Positions 16,251 through 25,556 of a stretch of DNA of 44,784 bases are shown piece after piece. The stretch is taken from positions 1 through 44,784 of the forward strand of contig VRUJ01000035.1 of assembly GCA_019456165.1 (NCBI GenBank). The letters run 5' to 3'. Both the position numbers and the translations under genes were made by a program. Every line of letters begins with the position of its first letter. The first letter of the stretch is position 1. The DNA is from Chloroflexota bacterium. Its GTDB lineage: Bacteria > Chloroflexota > Anaerolineae > Anaerolineales > UBA11579. Under the pieces are notes generated by a model. It saw nothing but the letters and a program-made list of their open reading frames with translations, did no database searches and was not told the origin of the DNA.

Positions 16251-19200
16251 TCAATCTTCAGTAGATAATCCATCCATAATCGCTTGAAGTTCAGGCGTAG
16301 GATCAATTTTTAGCTCTCTTTTAAGGAGGTCTTCGTACTCTTTAAAATGTGCAATGGCCGCAGAAGGTGCGCCTTTCTTAACCAAGCAGTTCATTAGCAT
16401 GAGATGAACGGGATCACGGTATGGCTCAATGCTAAGGATATTCTCACACAAGGTAATGGCTTCATTAAAATTGCTACTCAATATTTCATGATCCGCTAAA
16501 TTCGACATCATAAGTAAATAATTATCCTGCAATTCCTGCCGCCGCCTATCGGCCCAATCCATAAATATAGACTTGAGGTAAGCCCCCTCATAGAGCGCGA
16601 TCGCCCGCCGCCAATTTTCAACTCTCTCACTCTGAGAAGTTGTTTCAAAACCCGCTTCCCGGAAATAACGGTCAAATTCATCTACATCGTACCAGATTGA
16701 CACACCGGGATGTAATAAATAATATCCGTCCTCAAAAATTACCAAATCCTTCCCTCCGATCGCATTCCGCACTCTCCAAAGCGTAGCATGGAAATTACTG
16801 CTCACCTTGGCTGGGCTAAACTCCGGCCAAAAATCGAGCGCCAATTCTTCCTTTCGGATTCGCTGGCTATCCACCATATTAAAGAACAAAGCACGGGCCC
16901 TAGTAGAGCGCCATTCTGATCTGGGAATACGTTCCCCATTACGTTTTACTTCTCCGGAGCCAAATGCGTAAATTTCCAGATGCGCTGAAGGGGCTTGCGT
17001 TACGCTTACTGCAACTTCTAATTGCATCATTCCGGTTTGGAAATTCTCGGCACGTGTGGCAATCGTATCCAAATGAGGATTCGGCCAAGTCTTTCTTGCA
17101 AAGCTAAGTAATTTTTGAGCGCGACGGCCAGCATCCACTAGAAATTGATCGTGGCCTAAACGCGCCGTTAGATTTAAAGACAGAGATAGATATTCTCCAA
17201 CCTCCCTAGTTGAAGCCTCATCCTTTGCAGAATCCTCGAACAAAACTCTGCTGAGTAAGAAAGCAGCCAACGCTTGTTCTTGACTAGGATGCTGATTATT
17301 TTCCCAAGTTTGTAGAGCAGACCTGAATGCATTTGCTGCTAAATCTAATTGCCCCATTTCGAGATAGATTCCTCCAATCTCAGTTTGGCATATAGGAGAT
17401 TCCAGCCCTTCAGGTTGCAGAGCAGCAGCTTCCCGGAGCCAATAAAAAGCCTCGTTATAATTACCGCGAAATCTTTCTATGCGGGATAATCCAAGATAAG
17501 TTTCATCCAGCCCAACAACCTGTTCCTGGATACTTTCAGCCACCTTCAAGGCAGCTTCAAATTCCTTTTCGGCAGCCTCCCACTCATCCAGATCACACAG
17601 CAAATCACCTCGGCTGTTTAAAATAATTACAATGATCCTTTTCCATTGAACCGATTGAGCTTCCTCGAGAGCTTGTTCAGTTTCTCTCCAAGCTTCACGG
17701 TATCTCCCCATTTTATAAAAAAGATAGGCCACATTATTACGAGCGGTTGCTAATGAACCACGATTGCTTTTTATCTTGCGCCTGATTTCCAATGCTTCCA
17801 AGAAGATTGACTGCGCCTCATAAATATGATTATTCTGAAAATACACAATGCCTAAATCAGTTAATGTTTCAACCAGGTCATGAGCTAGATTCTGTTGCTG
17901 GGTATTTTCTTTGAATAATTTGCGAATTCCATCAACAGCAATTTTTAGATGCAATATTGACTCGTCTGGTTTATTTAAGAAACCTAATGAGATCCCTTTC
18001 AATCGTTCGGCTTGAAACCAACGATAGCCCTTCTCTTTCCCCTTTTTTTGTTTAGTTATGGATTTCTGCGCAACTTCAGCCAGTTCAACTGCTGCATTGA
18101 AATCACCTTGGTAGCGCCGCAGCATACCGCGTGTTACTATCGCGTTTGCACTGAGATCCTCATCCGGCTGCTCTTGCAACGCGGCTTCAATAATATCCAA
18201 CAGCTCTTCAGCCTTTTCGTATTCACCTTCATTGAGCAAGGATTTCGCTCGATCAACCATGAAATGGGGTGCATGTTGACGCAAATTTGGGTCTTCGTTA
18301 AAAATTTCATACCAACGAGACAAAATAATATGGCGACCGGCTACATACATCTCGTTTGAGGCTAAATCTATCCACCTAGCAGCCTCAAGCCGATCTTGAG
18401 CAGCCAATTTATGGTGAATAGCTAATTCCCAAGATTTGAGATTCTCAAACCAATTTGCCGCCCGGTTATGGAAAGCAGCCTTCATAGTTGAATCAGATTT
18501 AGAAAACTCCTCACGCAAAAAATCGGCGAATAAATGATGATAACGATAAGAAAACCCTTGAGCAGTTTCAATCCGTGTCACAAATAAATTTCGCGCCTCG
18601 ATCTCCTTAATATTTTCACCCGCAGATGAAATTTCTAGTAAATGATTACACAAAGGCTCATCAAATTCATTCAAGATTGAGGTCGCAACTAAGAATTCTT
18701 TCAAGTGTTTGGGCAACATATCAACCACTTCCTTAGCCAGGAAGGAGTAAACTTGCTCTGTCGCCCCCTCAAATTTAGGTAAAGCGCCATGTTCCCACGA
18801 CCGCATGGCTAGTAAGATGGCCACAATCCAGCCATCTGAGCGCTTAGCTAAATCGGCAGCTTGCTTATCTGACAACTTTAATTGGTAGTTAGTGCGAATA
18901 AGGGTTTGCAATTCATCTGCCCGAAAACGCAGATCATCGGTGGAAAGAGTGCCTAAATCCTCACGCACGTATAGGCTTGCCGTTGGAATTCCATAGATAC
19001 TGCGTGAACCGATCACTAAACGGATTTGATCAGGCAGGTATTCAAGTAGGGCCTCAATAAAATCTACGATTTGAGGTTTTTCATCCACAAGATGGTAGTC
19101 ATCGATTATGAGAATAAAAAAATCATCAAGCTGATTTTCGACTTCGTTGATGAATTCTGAAGCCAGGCTCCGCGGTTCAGGATGCCCGACAGGAGCATTA

Positions 19201-19496
19201 AGTATTTGGGCGATCTCTTTTCCGAAATCTGGTACTTTTTGTTGAAATGCTGCAATCAGGTGTTGTGCAAAGGGAACCAAATCGACATCCTCAACACCAA
19301 CGCTATACCAGCAAACCTTCACCCCCACATCGCTTGCGAAATCAACCAACAGCGTGGTTTTACCAAATCCGGCTGGAGCAGACACGAAGGTGAGTTTACG
19401 ATGCAGGTTTTTGTGCAGGGCATCTATCAGCCTCCCGCGCCTGAGGATGTCCTTTCGTGGTTTTGGTAAACGGACTTTTGTAAGTATTACATTCAT
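16251..19496 (-). CDS. MalT-like STAND ATPase with TPR repeats and C-terminal SARP/BTAD domain
   Basis: A 1081-residue regulator from the ATG at 19496. The frame extends to a TTG at 19553, but the family start (LTKVRLPKPRKDILRRGRL) follows the internal ATG. The P-loop is SAPAGFGKTTLL (Lys46), and Walker B is FFILIIDDYHLVDE. A winged-helix arm and then about ten TPR-like helical pairs (residues 390-820) follow. The last 240 residues are a SARP-type DNA-binding fold (EIYAFGSGEVKRNGERIP...WRSTRARALFFNMV) plus the all-helical BTAD (YDVDEFDRYF...LYEGAYLKSIFMDW...PDRDPVHLMLMNCLV-like). Such proteins bind an inducer at the TPR part, oligomerise with ATP and activate nearby genes. The small peptide gene just downstream is the obvious candidate target or ligand source; that is inference. 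Confidence 0.9.
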   Translation of the reverse strand: MNVILTKVRLPKPRKDILRRGRLIDALHKNLHRKLTFVSAPAGFGKTTLLVDFASDVGVKVCWYSVGVEDVDLVPFAQHLIAAFQQKVPDFGKEIAQILNAPVGHPEPRSLASEFINEVENQLDDFFILIIDDYHLVDEKPQIVDFIEALLEYLPDQIRLVIGSRSIYGIPTASLYVREDLGTLSTDDLRFRADELQTLIRTNYQLKLSDKQAADLAKRSDGWIVAILLAMRSWEHGALPKFEGATEQVYSFLAKEVVDMLPKHLKEFLVATSILNEFDEPLCNHLLEISSAGENIKEIEARNLFVTRIETAQGFSYRYHHLFADFLREEFSKSDSTMKAAFHNRAANWFENLKSWELAIHHKLAAQDRLEAARWIDLASNEMYVAGRHIILSRWYEIFNEDPNLRQHAPHFMVDRAKSLLNEGEYEKAEELLDIIEAALQEQPDEDLSANAIVTRGMLRRYQGDFNAAVELAEVAQKSITKQKKGKEKGYRWFQAERLKGISLGFLNKPDESILHLKIAVDGIRKLFKENTQQQNLAHDLVETLTDLGIVYFQNNHIYEAQSIFLEALEIRRKIKSNRGSLATARNNVAYLFYKMGRYREAWRETEQALEEAQSVQWKRIIVIILNSRGDLLCDLDEWEAAEKEFEAALKVAESIQEQVVGLDETYLGLSRIERFRGNYNEAFYWLREAAALQPEGLESPICQTEIGGIYLEMGQLDLAANAFRSALQTWENNQHPSQEQALAAFLLSRVLFEDSAKDEASTREVGEYLSLSLNLTARLGHDQFLVDAGRRAQKLLSFARKTWPNPHLDTIATRAENFQTGMMQLEVAVSVTQAPSAHLEIYAFGSGEVKRNGERIPRSEWRSTRARALFFNMVDSQRIRKEELALDFWPEFSPAKVSSNFHATLWRVRNAIGGKDLVIFEDGYYLLHPGVSIWYDVDEFDRYFREAGFETTSQSERVENWRRAIALYEGAYLKSIFMDWADRRRQELQDNYLLMMSNLADHEILSSNFNEAITLCENILSIEPYRDPVHLMLMNCLVKKGAPSAAIAHFKEYEDLLKRELKIDPTPELQAIMDGLSTED

Positions 19497-19659
19497 TCCT
19501 TTTTCCAATTTATGCCTTGCAAGAAGTTCAATTATAGCCCAATAACTTTTCAATATAATAAGAAACTTTCACTCTCAAACTAGGGAAGGGGTGATCGTGA
19601 GATATTTATATCGGGTTTGACTATATCATTGCCGCCCACAACTACCAAAAATGCTGGGT

Positions 19660-19710
19660 TTTCCACATAATATAGAGTATTGTATAATGAGAGTGATTAG
19701 AATCATTATC
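19660..19710 (+). promoter_or_regulatory. promoter with Fur-like box before the pentapeptide-repeat gene
   Basis: TTTCCA (19660-19665) and TATAAT (19683-19688) are 17 bases apart. The predicted start of transcription at about 19695 falls inside AGTGATTAGAATCATTATC (19692-19710), which matches 14 of 19 bases of the Fur consensus, including nine in a row (ATCATTATC). Repression by an iron-type regulator is therefore possible. The AT-rich setting makes chance matches common. Confidence 0.35.
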
Positions 19711-19767
19711 ATTCGCGCAGATTAATAATGGAAGCACTAGATTTTTATTCGAATTAGGAGGTAATCC

Positions 19768-22700
19768 GTGGCCGAAGAATATGATAAAAGGCAGAAGCAC
19801 GAACAGGAGCAATCAAAGGGGCCATTCTGGTGGCGCTGGCCATCTTGGACCGGGGTCAATGCTTATGAAGCGAATGGGAAATACCACCGTGGTAAAACCC
19901 TTTGGGATTTCCTTCAATTACTCATCATACCGCTGTTCCTATTCGGTGTAGCCACTCTTTTCAATGTCACACAGTCACAGTACGAGCGAGCTTTGGAGGA
20001 AGAAAGACGCAGAGAATCCACCCTGCAGGCCTACCTTGATGACATGGAGGAGCTATTATTAGATAGGAATTTGGATGTGGCCGAACTCAATACTGAAGCA
20101 TGGGCCGTGGCGCGCGCCCGTACCCAAACAGCCTTACGTGCATTGGATGGAACCAGGAAAGGTATCCTGATAAAGTTCCTTTATGCATCTCAACTACTTC
20201 AAATTTCCGGAGACATCAACCTATTGAGCGATGCCGATTTGAGCACAGCAGACATGGTCAATGCTAACTTAGACGGAGCAGATCTTTCCGGCGCAAACTT
20301 GAATAATGTCAACCTGGCGGGGGCCCACTTAGCCCAAGCTGCCCTTAGTGGTGCTGACCTGCAAGCGGCCAACTTGAGAGGCGCATTCCTTAGCAATGCT
20401 AATTTCTCTGATTCCAATCTGTCAAACGCAGATCTAACCGATGCAGATTTGACTGGAGCAAACCTAAATGGGACGAACTTGAATCTAACGATTCTGTTTG
20501 AAGCAGACCTTACCGGTGCAGATCTACGCCAGGCGAACCTGGTTGGTACTCTGCTGGATATCACTACTCAGATTGATGATAAGTGGCGCCTGGTTTGGGA
20601 TGTGCTTAACAAAGATATTAGTGGTGTTGACCTAATCGGCGTAGATCTACAAAACGCCGACTTGAGTGGGGTCAACCTAACCGGGGTGAATTTGAGTGAT
20701 GCAAACCTGAGCGGCTCTGACCTAAGCGGAACAGACCTTACGAACAGCAATATTATAGGCGCTGAACTGATTGGCGCGAACCTATCGGGAGCAATCCTGA
20801 ATGGAACCAACTTGAGCCAGGCAAACCTACAATCTGCTGACTTAAGCCTGGCAGACTTGAGCGGAGCAACCTTAGATGACGCTACCGAAATAGACGAAAA
20901 GTGGCGTTTGGTTTGGGAGATCCTCAATACAGATGAAGTTGGGCGCGATCTACGCGAAAAAGACCTTAGTAATGCCTTCCTCCAGGAGGCAAATTTACTT
21001 CAAGCTGACCTATACACAACTAATCTGTCGGGTGCTGACCTGACAGGTGCGAATCTCACGGGCGCAATCCTGACCCTAGCAAACCTTTCCAATGTAACTC
21101 TGGACGACACAACACAAATCGAACCTAAGTGGCATTTGGTTTGGGAAATCCTCAACCAGGCAGTTTCTGGACGTGATCTACGAGAAGCCGATCTAAGTTC
21201 AGCAAATCTCAGAGGAGCAAATCTTGACGGAGCAGACCTCACAGGCGCTGACCTGAGCTATACAGATCTAACCGGCGCAGACCTGAGCAGGTCCGATTTG
21301 TCTGGGGCTATCCGGGAAGGCACGTTATTTGATAAAAAGTGGGACCTAGTTTGGGAAATCTTGGATGGGAACGCAGTTGAGCTCATACTTAGCGGAGAAG
21401 ATCTAAGCGAGAGCTTCCTCGTTGGCGCTAATTTATACAATATCAATCTGAGCGGAGCAGACTTAAGCGATGCGGACTTAAGGGGTGCAAACTTGGAAAT
21501 CGCTGACCTCACTCAAACCGACTTAACCGCTGCAGATTTAAGAGGCGCAAACCTGGAAGGAGCCACACTTGATCTTGCGGTCTTGCAGGATGCCGTCCTG
21601 GACGACACAACACTGATAGATGCGAAATGGCGCTTGGTTTGGGAGGTCCTAAATATAGAAGAAACCGAACGGGATCTCAGCGAAGAAGATCTTAGTAATT
21701 CCTTCCTTCATGAAGCAAATTTAAGCTTTAGCGACCTTACCGCAACAAACTTAACTGGCGCTAATTTGACAGGCGCGAACCTCATTGGGGCCATCCTGAA
21801 CATGTCTGACCTTTCAGGCACGATTCTGGATGACACAACCCAAATCGAGGAAAGGTGGCGATTGGTCTGGGAAATAATCAATCAACCCGTTTCTGGGCGC
21901 GACCTCAGCGGAGCAGATCTTAGCTCCGCAAACCTGAAAGGAGCCAACTTGGACAGGGCAGATCTAACGGGCGCAAACCTCTCAGGCGCTGATCTAAGTA
22001 CCACAAATCTACACTTGGCTAATTTATCTGGCGCCGTTCTGGATGATAATCCCATGATTGAAAACAAATGGCTGATTGTTTGGAATATCCTCAATGGGAA
22101 TGCTTCGGCTTACAGATTAAGTGAATTGGACTTGAGCCGGGCTTACCTCGTGGGTGTAAACCTCAGCGGAGCTGACCTTTTCGGAACAAACTTTAACGGA
22201 GCAGATCTCAGCTCTGCAAACTTGCAAGGGGCCAACCTGGATAGGGCAGATCTCACGGGCGCAAACTTGTCAGGTACTGATCTGAGTGACACAGATCTAC
22301 ACAGGGCTAATTTATCTGGAGCCATTCTAGACGAGAATACAGTGATTGAGAACAAGGGGCTGATTGTTTGGGAAATCCTAAATGGGAACGTTTCAACCCT
22401 CAATATAAGTGGAATGGACTTGAGCGGAGCATTCCTCGTGGGTGTAAACCTCAGCGGAGCTGACCTTCTCGGAACAAATTTAAGCGGAGCAGATATATCA
22501 GAGGCAAACTTATCTGGAGCTGACTTGCGATTGGTAAATTTATCCGGAACCGTACTGGATCTGAACACGCAGCTAGACGCAAAGTGGCTGTTGGTTTGGG
22601 AGATTTTCAACCAAAGCGTAAACCACCGCGATCTCAGTAATCAAGATTTAAGTGAGGCCTATCTAGCAGGTGCAGACCTTACCCAGGCAAATATGGGCCG

Positions 22701-22884
22701 CGCAGATCTATCAGGAGCCGACCTTACTGGAGCAATCCTCGATGGAGCAGACTTAAGCGGAGCGATCTTGCAGGGTGCTCAAGTAACCCCTACGGAGCTA
22801 GCTGAGGCAGCTTCCCTCGTGGGGGCAACAATGCCGGACGGAAGCTTATTTGAAGAAGGTGTTTTTATGGATATCGGAGGGTAA
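19768..22884 (+). CDS. giant pentapeptide-repeat membrane protein with W-rich inserts
   Basis: A 1038-residue protein with GGAGG before its GTG. Residues 1-45 are cytosolic and aromatic-rich. A membrane segment (LLIIPLFLFGVATLF) lies at about 50-65 and a charged coiled segment at 68-110. From about 150 onward the chain is made of A(D/N)LxG pentapeptide repeats, which fold as a right-handed quadrilateral beta-helix. This is interrupted nine times by a 20-residue insert of type I-x-x-KWRLVWEILN, centred at residues 272, 378, 454, 524, 620, 696, 767, 863 and 939. The spacing cycles 76-70-96. The N-terminal membrane part is typical of bacterial pentapeptide proteins of unknown role. A binding or scaffold function is the safest view. 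Confidence 0.9.
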   Translation: MAEEYDKRQKHEQEQSKGPFWWRWPSWTGVNAYEANGKYHRGKTLWDFLQLLIIPLFLFGVATLFNVTQSQYERALEEERRRESTLQAYLDDMEELLLDRNLDVAELNTEAWAVARARTQTALRALDGTRKGILIKFLYASQLLQISGDINLLSDADLSTADMVNANLDGADLSGANLNNVNLAGAHLAQAALSGADLQAANLRGAFLSNANFSDSNLSNADLTDADLTGANLNGTNLNLTILFEADLTGADLRQANLVGTLLDITTQIDDKWRLVWDVLNKDISGVDLIGVDLQNADLSGVNLTGVNLSDANLSGSDLSGTDLTNSNIIGAELIGANLSGAILNGTNLSQANLQSADLSLADLSGATLDDATEIDEKWRLVWEILNTDEVGRDLREKDLSNAFLQEANLLQADLYTTNLSGADLTGANLTGAILTLANLSNVTLDDTTQIEPKWHLVWEILNQAVSGRDLREADLSSANLRGANLDGADLTGADLSYTDLTGADLSRSDLSGAIREGTLFDKKWDLVWEILDGNAVELILSGEDLSESFLVGANLYNINLSGADLSDADLRGANLEIADLTQTDLTAADLRGANLEGATLDLAVLQDAVLDDTTLIDAKWRLVWEVLNIEETERDLSEEDLSNSFLHEANLSFSDLTATNLTGANLTGANLIGAILNMSDLSGTILDDTTQIEERWRLVWEIINQPVSGRDLSGADLSSANLKGANLDRADLTGANLSGADLSTTNLHLANLSGAVLDDNPMIENKWLIVWNILNGNASAYRLSELDLSRAYLVGVNLSGADLFGTNFNGADLSSANLQGANLDRADLTGANLSGTDLSDTDLHRANLSGAILDENTVIENKGLIVWEILNGNVSTLNISGMDLSGAFLVGVNLSGADLLGTNLSGADISEANLSGADLRLVNLSGTVLDLNTQLDAKWLLVWEIFNQSVNHRDLSNQDLSEAYLAGADLTQANMGRADLSGADLTGAILDGADLSGAILQGAQVTPTELAEAASLVGATMPDGSLFEEGVFMDIGG

Positions 22885-23363
22885 TCAGCGAGTTATATTC
22901 CCAACTTTCTTTTACGACTAGGGTGTTTTCAACCACTTTCGATTTCATATTCAGCCCTATTTTCCGATTTTTCCAAATTTAATGGAAATCCGTCCTCTGG
23001 CTCCTCACATGGTTCCCAGATATTGTGAATATGCCGCGGCGATTTTGATCTATGTAATTATTAATTCTCCTCTTACATTACCAGATTGGGTGAATCCCTG
23101 ATTCAAAACCTCAACAACCATTAAAATCGTCCCCCTTTGGTGAAATGTGATTAAGTAATATTTCATTCCGCCCCCTTTTGAACGCAATAAGCACTTAAAA
23201 TAGTTTTAAATAACCAAAAATATATTATAATAGTTACTGTTTATTTTTATATATCAGTATTAATAATCATTTTTTTAGACGAAAAGTCATAAAACTAATA
23301 CATATCTTGACATAATATGATTATATCAAGGCTTTTCATCAATATTTAACTGTAAAAGGAAAA
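22885..23363. other. AT-rich gene-free stretch before the recombinase
   Basis: No gene is visible in these 480 bases. The last 150 are very AT-rich, with a TATAAT at about 23229. The only clear structure is the 25-base dyad at 23306-23330. No terminator with a good stem follows the pentapeptide-repeat gene. Confidence 0.45.
23306..23330. promoter_or_regulatory. 25-bp dyad upstream of the tyrosine recombinase
   Basis: CTTGACATAAT and ATTATATCAAG are reverse complements at 10 of 11 positions with ATG between them. The left arm contains TTGACA, a perfect -35 hexamer, so the dyad could be an operator over the recombinase promoter. It could also be a binding site for the recombinase itself. It ends 33 bases before the start codon. 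Confidence 0.55.
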
Positions 23364-24374
23364 ATGATCAGGAACCTTCCTGCAAATAAAAAATACCCCA
23401 GCATCAGCCTTGAAAAACTGAGCAATCAAACCCCACCCACTCAGATTTTTGAGGCTTATCGCAATAACAAGGCTGTTAACACTCTCAGACGTCAAGATGC
23501 CGACCTGAACTTGTTTACAAGCTATGTTATCAAAAAAGGAATCCTCAGCTTAGAAACCTTATCTTTACGGCCATTCGTCTGGGAAAACGTGACTTGGCAA
23601 CTAGTAGCTGGTTTTCAGCGTTGGCAAGTTGCTTCTGGGTATGCAATTTCAAGTATTAATGTGAGGCTCAGCACCCTAAAGACCTACGCCAGGTTGGCAA
23701 CCAAAGCTGGTGTTATGGATGTAGGAGAATTTGCGCTGATAAATGCGATTAGAGGCTTCAACCCTCAAGAAGGAGAAAAAATTAATGATGCGCGGGGTTT
23801 TCATGGCGAGGGTACAAGACTTGGGGCAAAAAAAGCCGTTCCGATAGCACTCAGTTACGAGCAAGCGCAAAGTCTTAAGCAGTGGTCGGATATGCCTAGG
23901 GGCCGCAGGGACACGCTGTTAATGTGTCTCCTGATAGATCAAGGATTAAGATGCGGAGAGGTGGTTGGACTGAAAGTAGAAAATTTCAGTCTACGGGATG
24001 GATTATTTAATTTCCGCAGGAAAAATTTGAGGGAAGAACAAACCATACAAATGACTTGGGATACGCAAGCCGCTGCTACTGCATATCTTATCGATGACGC
24101 CGACGATTATGGCTCTCTGTTCAAAGGTAGTCTCAAAGACGGAGAGCTAGGCGGTACTTTTAGCAGCCGAGCAGTGTCAAAGAGAGTACGCTACCTTGGC
24201 AATAAAATTGGCATAAAAACGCTCAGCCCTAACGATTGCCGCTTTTATTGGATCACACAACAAATCCAGACCGGGATGCCAATTGAACAACTCCGCATTG
24301 AAGGTGGTTGGTCTGGACTGGCAATGCCAGAACGATATATTCGCGCAGTTTCAGGGGATCCTCTGAGGAAATAA
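23364..24374 (+). CDS. tyrosine recombinase (phage-integrase family), variant active site
   Basis: A 336-residue protein with AAAAGGA three bases before the ATG. Residues 25-135 form a SAM-like core-binding domain and 165-336 the catalytic domain. Catalytic R196 (GLRCGEV), R293, W316 (GGWSG) and the nucleophile Y325 (ERYI) are present with the normal W-x8-Y spacing. The usual HxxR box reads N290-D-C-R293, so the first His is Asn. It has no obvious att repeats or phage genes around it, and the genes on both sides are ordinary. It may be a stand-alone integrase remnant or a domesticated recombinase. Confidence 0.88.
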   Translation: MIRNLPANKKYPSISLEKLSNQTPPTQIFEAYRNNKAVNTLRRQDADLNLFTSYVIKKGILSLETLSLRPFVWENVTWQLVAGFQRWQVASGYAISSINVRLSTLKTYARLATKAGVMDVGEFALINAIRGFNPQEGEKINDARGFHGEGTRLGAKKAVPIALSYEQAQSLKQWSDMPRGRRDTLLMCLLIDQGLRCGEVVGLKVENFSLRDGLFNFRRKNLREEQTIQMTWDTQAAATAYLIDDADDYGSLFKGSLKDGELGGTFSSRAVSKRVRYLGNKIGIKTLSPNDCRFYWITQQIQTGMPIEQLRIEGGWSGLAMPERYIRAVSGDPLRK

Positions 24375-24387
24375 TGCTTTCATTTGC

Positions 24388-24415
24388 TTGTCTTTTGGAT
24401 AAACTCAGATAAAAT
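24388..24415 (+). promoter_or_regulatory. candidate promoter for the acylation pair
   Basis: TTGTCT (24388-24393) and TAAAAT (24410-24415) are 16 bases apart, just after the recombinase stop. Transcription would start at about 24422, leaving a short leader with AAAGGG before the ATG at 24439. Confidence 0.35.
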
Positions 24416-24438
24416 TGAGCGCGAGTTCTAAAGGGCAA

Positions 24439-25554
24439 ATGAAAACCAACCCAACCCAAACGAAAACTTGGAAAACGGAAAGTTTACACATTGTATTCCC
24501 TTTCGGTGGCACTCTTCTTAGAGCATTAATTGCCTTAGGTTTAATCTTGTTTGCCTTAGAAGGTTTAGCGCGCATAAGGGTAACCGGGAATTTAATTCCA
24601 GTTGAATCATTAGGCCTGAATCATCAACATTTCGATATCAAGTGGACGAAATTACGCCAATTCGTACAAGAATATGGTGGTGTCGATGTAATTATTATGG
24701 GCAGTTCCGAAGTAAACGTAGGTATCATTCCGGATGAATTGGTCAAGGCGATTTATGATCATACCGGACAAAGCCTGAGGATTTTTAACCTTGGAACAGA
24801 AGGGTTTGCAGTCAATATCAACGCTCTTATCATTGACTCTATAATCAAAAAATTTCATCCTAAATTGATCGTAATTGGAACAGAGATTCGGGAATTTAGC
24901 GCTAGGACTGGAATTGAAACCACTGCAAATATCTCAACGCGACCGTGGATACGGTATATAAATGGAGATTTTAACCTTGAAGGGTGGTTTATTGAACACT
25001 CACAAGCATTTAGATATTTTCTCACTTACCGAAATTGGACTACTATCGAGTTTATAGCTCAACATGGAATTACTTTGAGACGATTACCAAATATTTGGGA
25101 AAATGGCTATGACCCAGATATTCTTATTTCTTACGACTACTGGGAGCGCCCAGAGCCCAGCAATGAAGATGATCGCGTAAAATTTGAGGCCTACAGAGAT
25201 TTTGAAGTTGACCCACAACGGCTAGCGGCCTTAAATTTGATTCTTATGTCCGGCACGCAGATCGTAGTTGTTGAAATGCCTGTCTACCCAACCCTTTATG
25301 ATTATTTCGGGAATGGTTATGCCGATTATGAGACATATTTTAGTGTTGTCTCTGAAACAACCTTGTCTTCGGGAAATTTCTTTATACCCAGCTTTCCGAT
25401 AGAAGAAATCCCGACGAATGGTTGGTCAAACCGTACGCATCTCAACAGATTTGGCGCGCCGGTTTTTAGCAGCTATTTGGGAGAGCAGCTTGCCAATATC
25501 ATAATCTCGGAAGGGTTGTCTATCGGCCCAAATATTAACGAAGGTACTCGTTAA
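24439..25554 (+). CDS. SGNH-like (DltD/AlgJ-type) acyltransferase partner
   Basis: A 371-residue protein. The start at 24439 has AAAGGG four bases upstream; a TTG at 24415 would add eight residues but overlaps the -10 box. One membrane anchor lies at about residues 18-40, so the rest is extracytoplasmic. Block I is VIIMGSSEVNVG (Ser89/Ser90), and the C-terminal catalytic His is in NRTHLNRFGA (His334), in the order expected for SGNH hydrolases that work with MBOAT proteins. It is two bases ahead of the MBOAT gene. It probably completes transfer of an acetyl or other acyl group to a surface glycan. The family is well supported; the acceptor is unknown. Confidence 0.78.
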   Translation: MKTNPTQTKTWKTESLHIVFPFGGTLLRALIALGLILFALEGLARIRVTGNLIPVESLGLNHQHFDIKWTKLRQFVQEYGGVDVIIMGSSEVNVGIIPDELVKAIYDHTGQSLRIFNLGTEGFAVNINALIIDSIIKKFHPKLIVIGTEIREFSARTGIETTANISTRPWIRYINGDFNLEGWFIEHSQAFRYFLTYRNWTTIEFIAQHGITLRRLPNIWENGYDPDILISYDYWERPEPSNEDDRVKFEAYRDFEVDPQRLAALNLILMSGTQIVVVEMPVYPTLYDYFGNGYADYETYFSVVSETTLSSGNFFIPSFPIEEIPTNGWSNRTHLNRFGAPVFSSYLGEQLANIIISEGLSIGPNINEGTR

Positions 25555-25556
25555 TA

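Noticed and set aside
20199..22610. Seven long minus-strand open frames antisense to the pentapeptide-repeat gene.
   Set aside because: They arise because the repeating GCxGAyyTnxxn codon pattern leaves the opposite strand free of stops. Their products are Ser/Arg/Pro-rich, without domains or ribosome sites.
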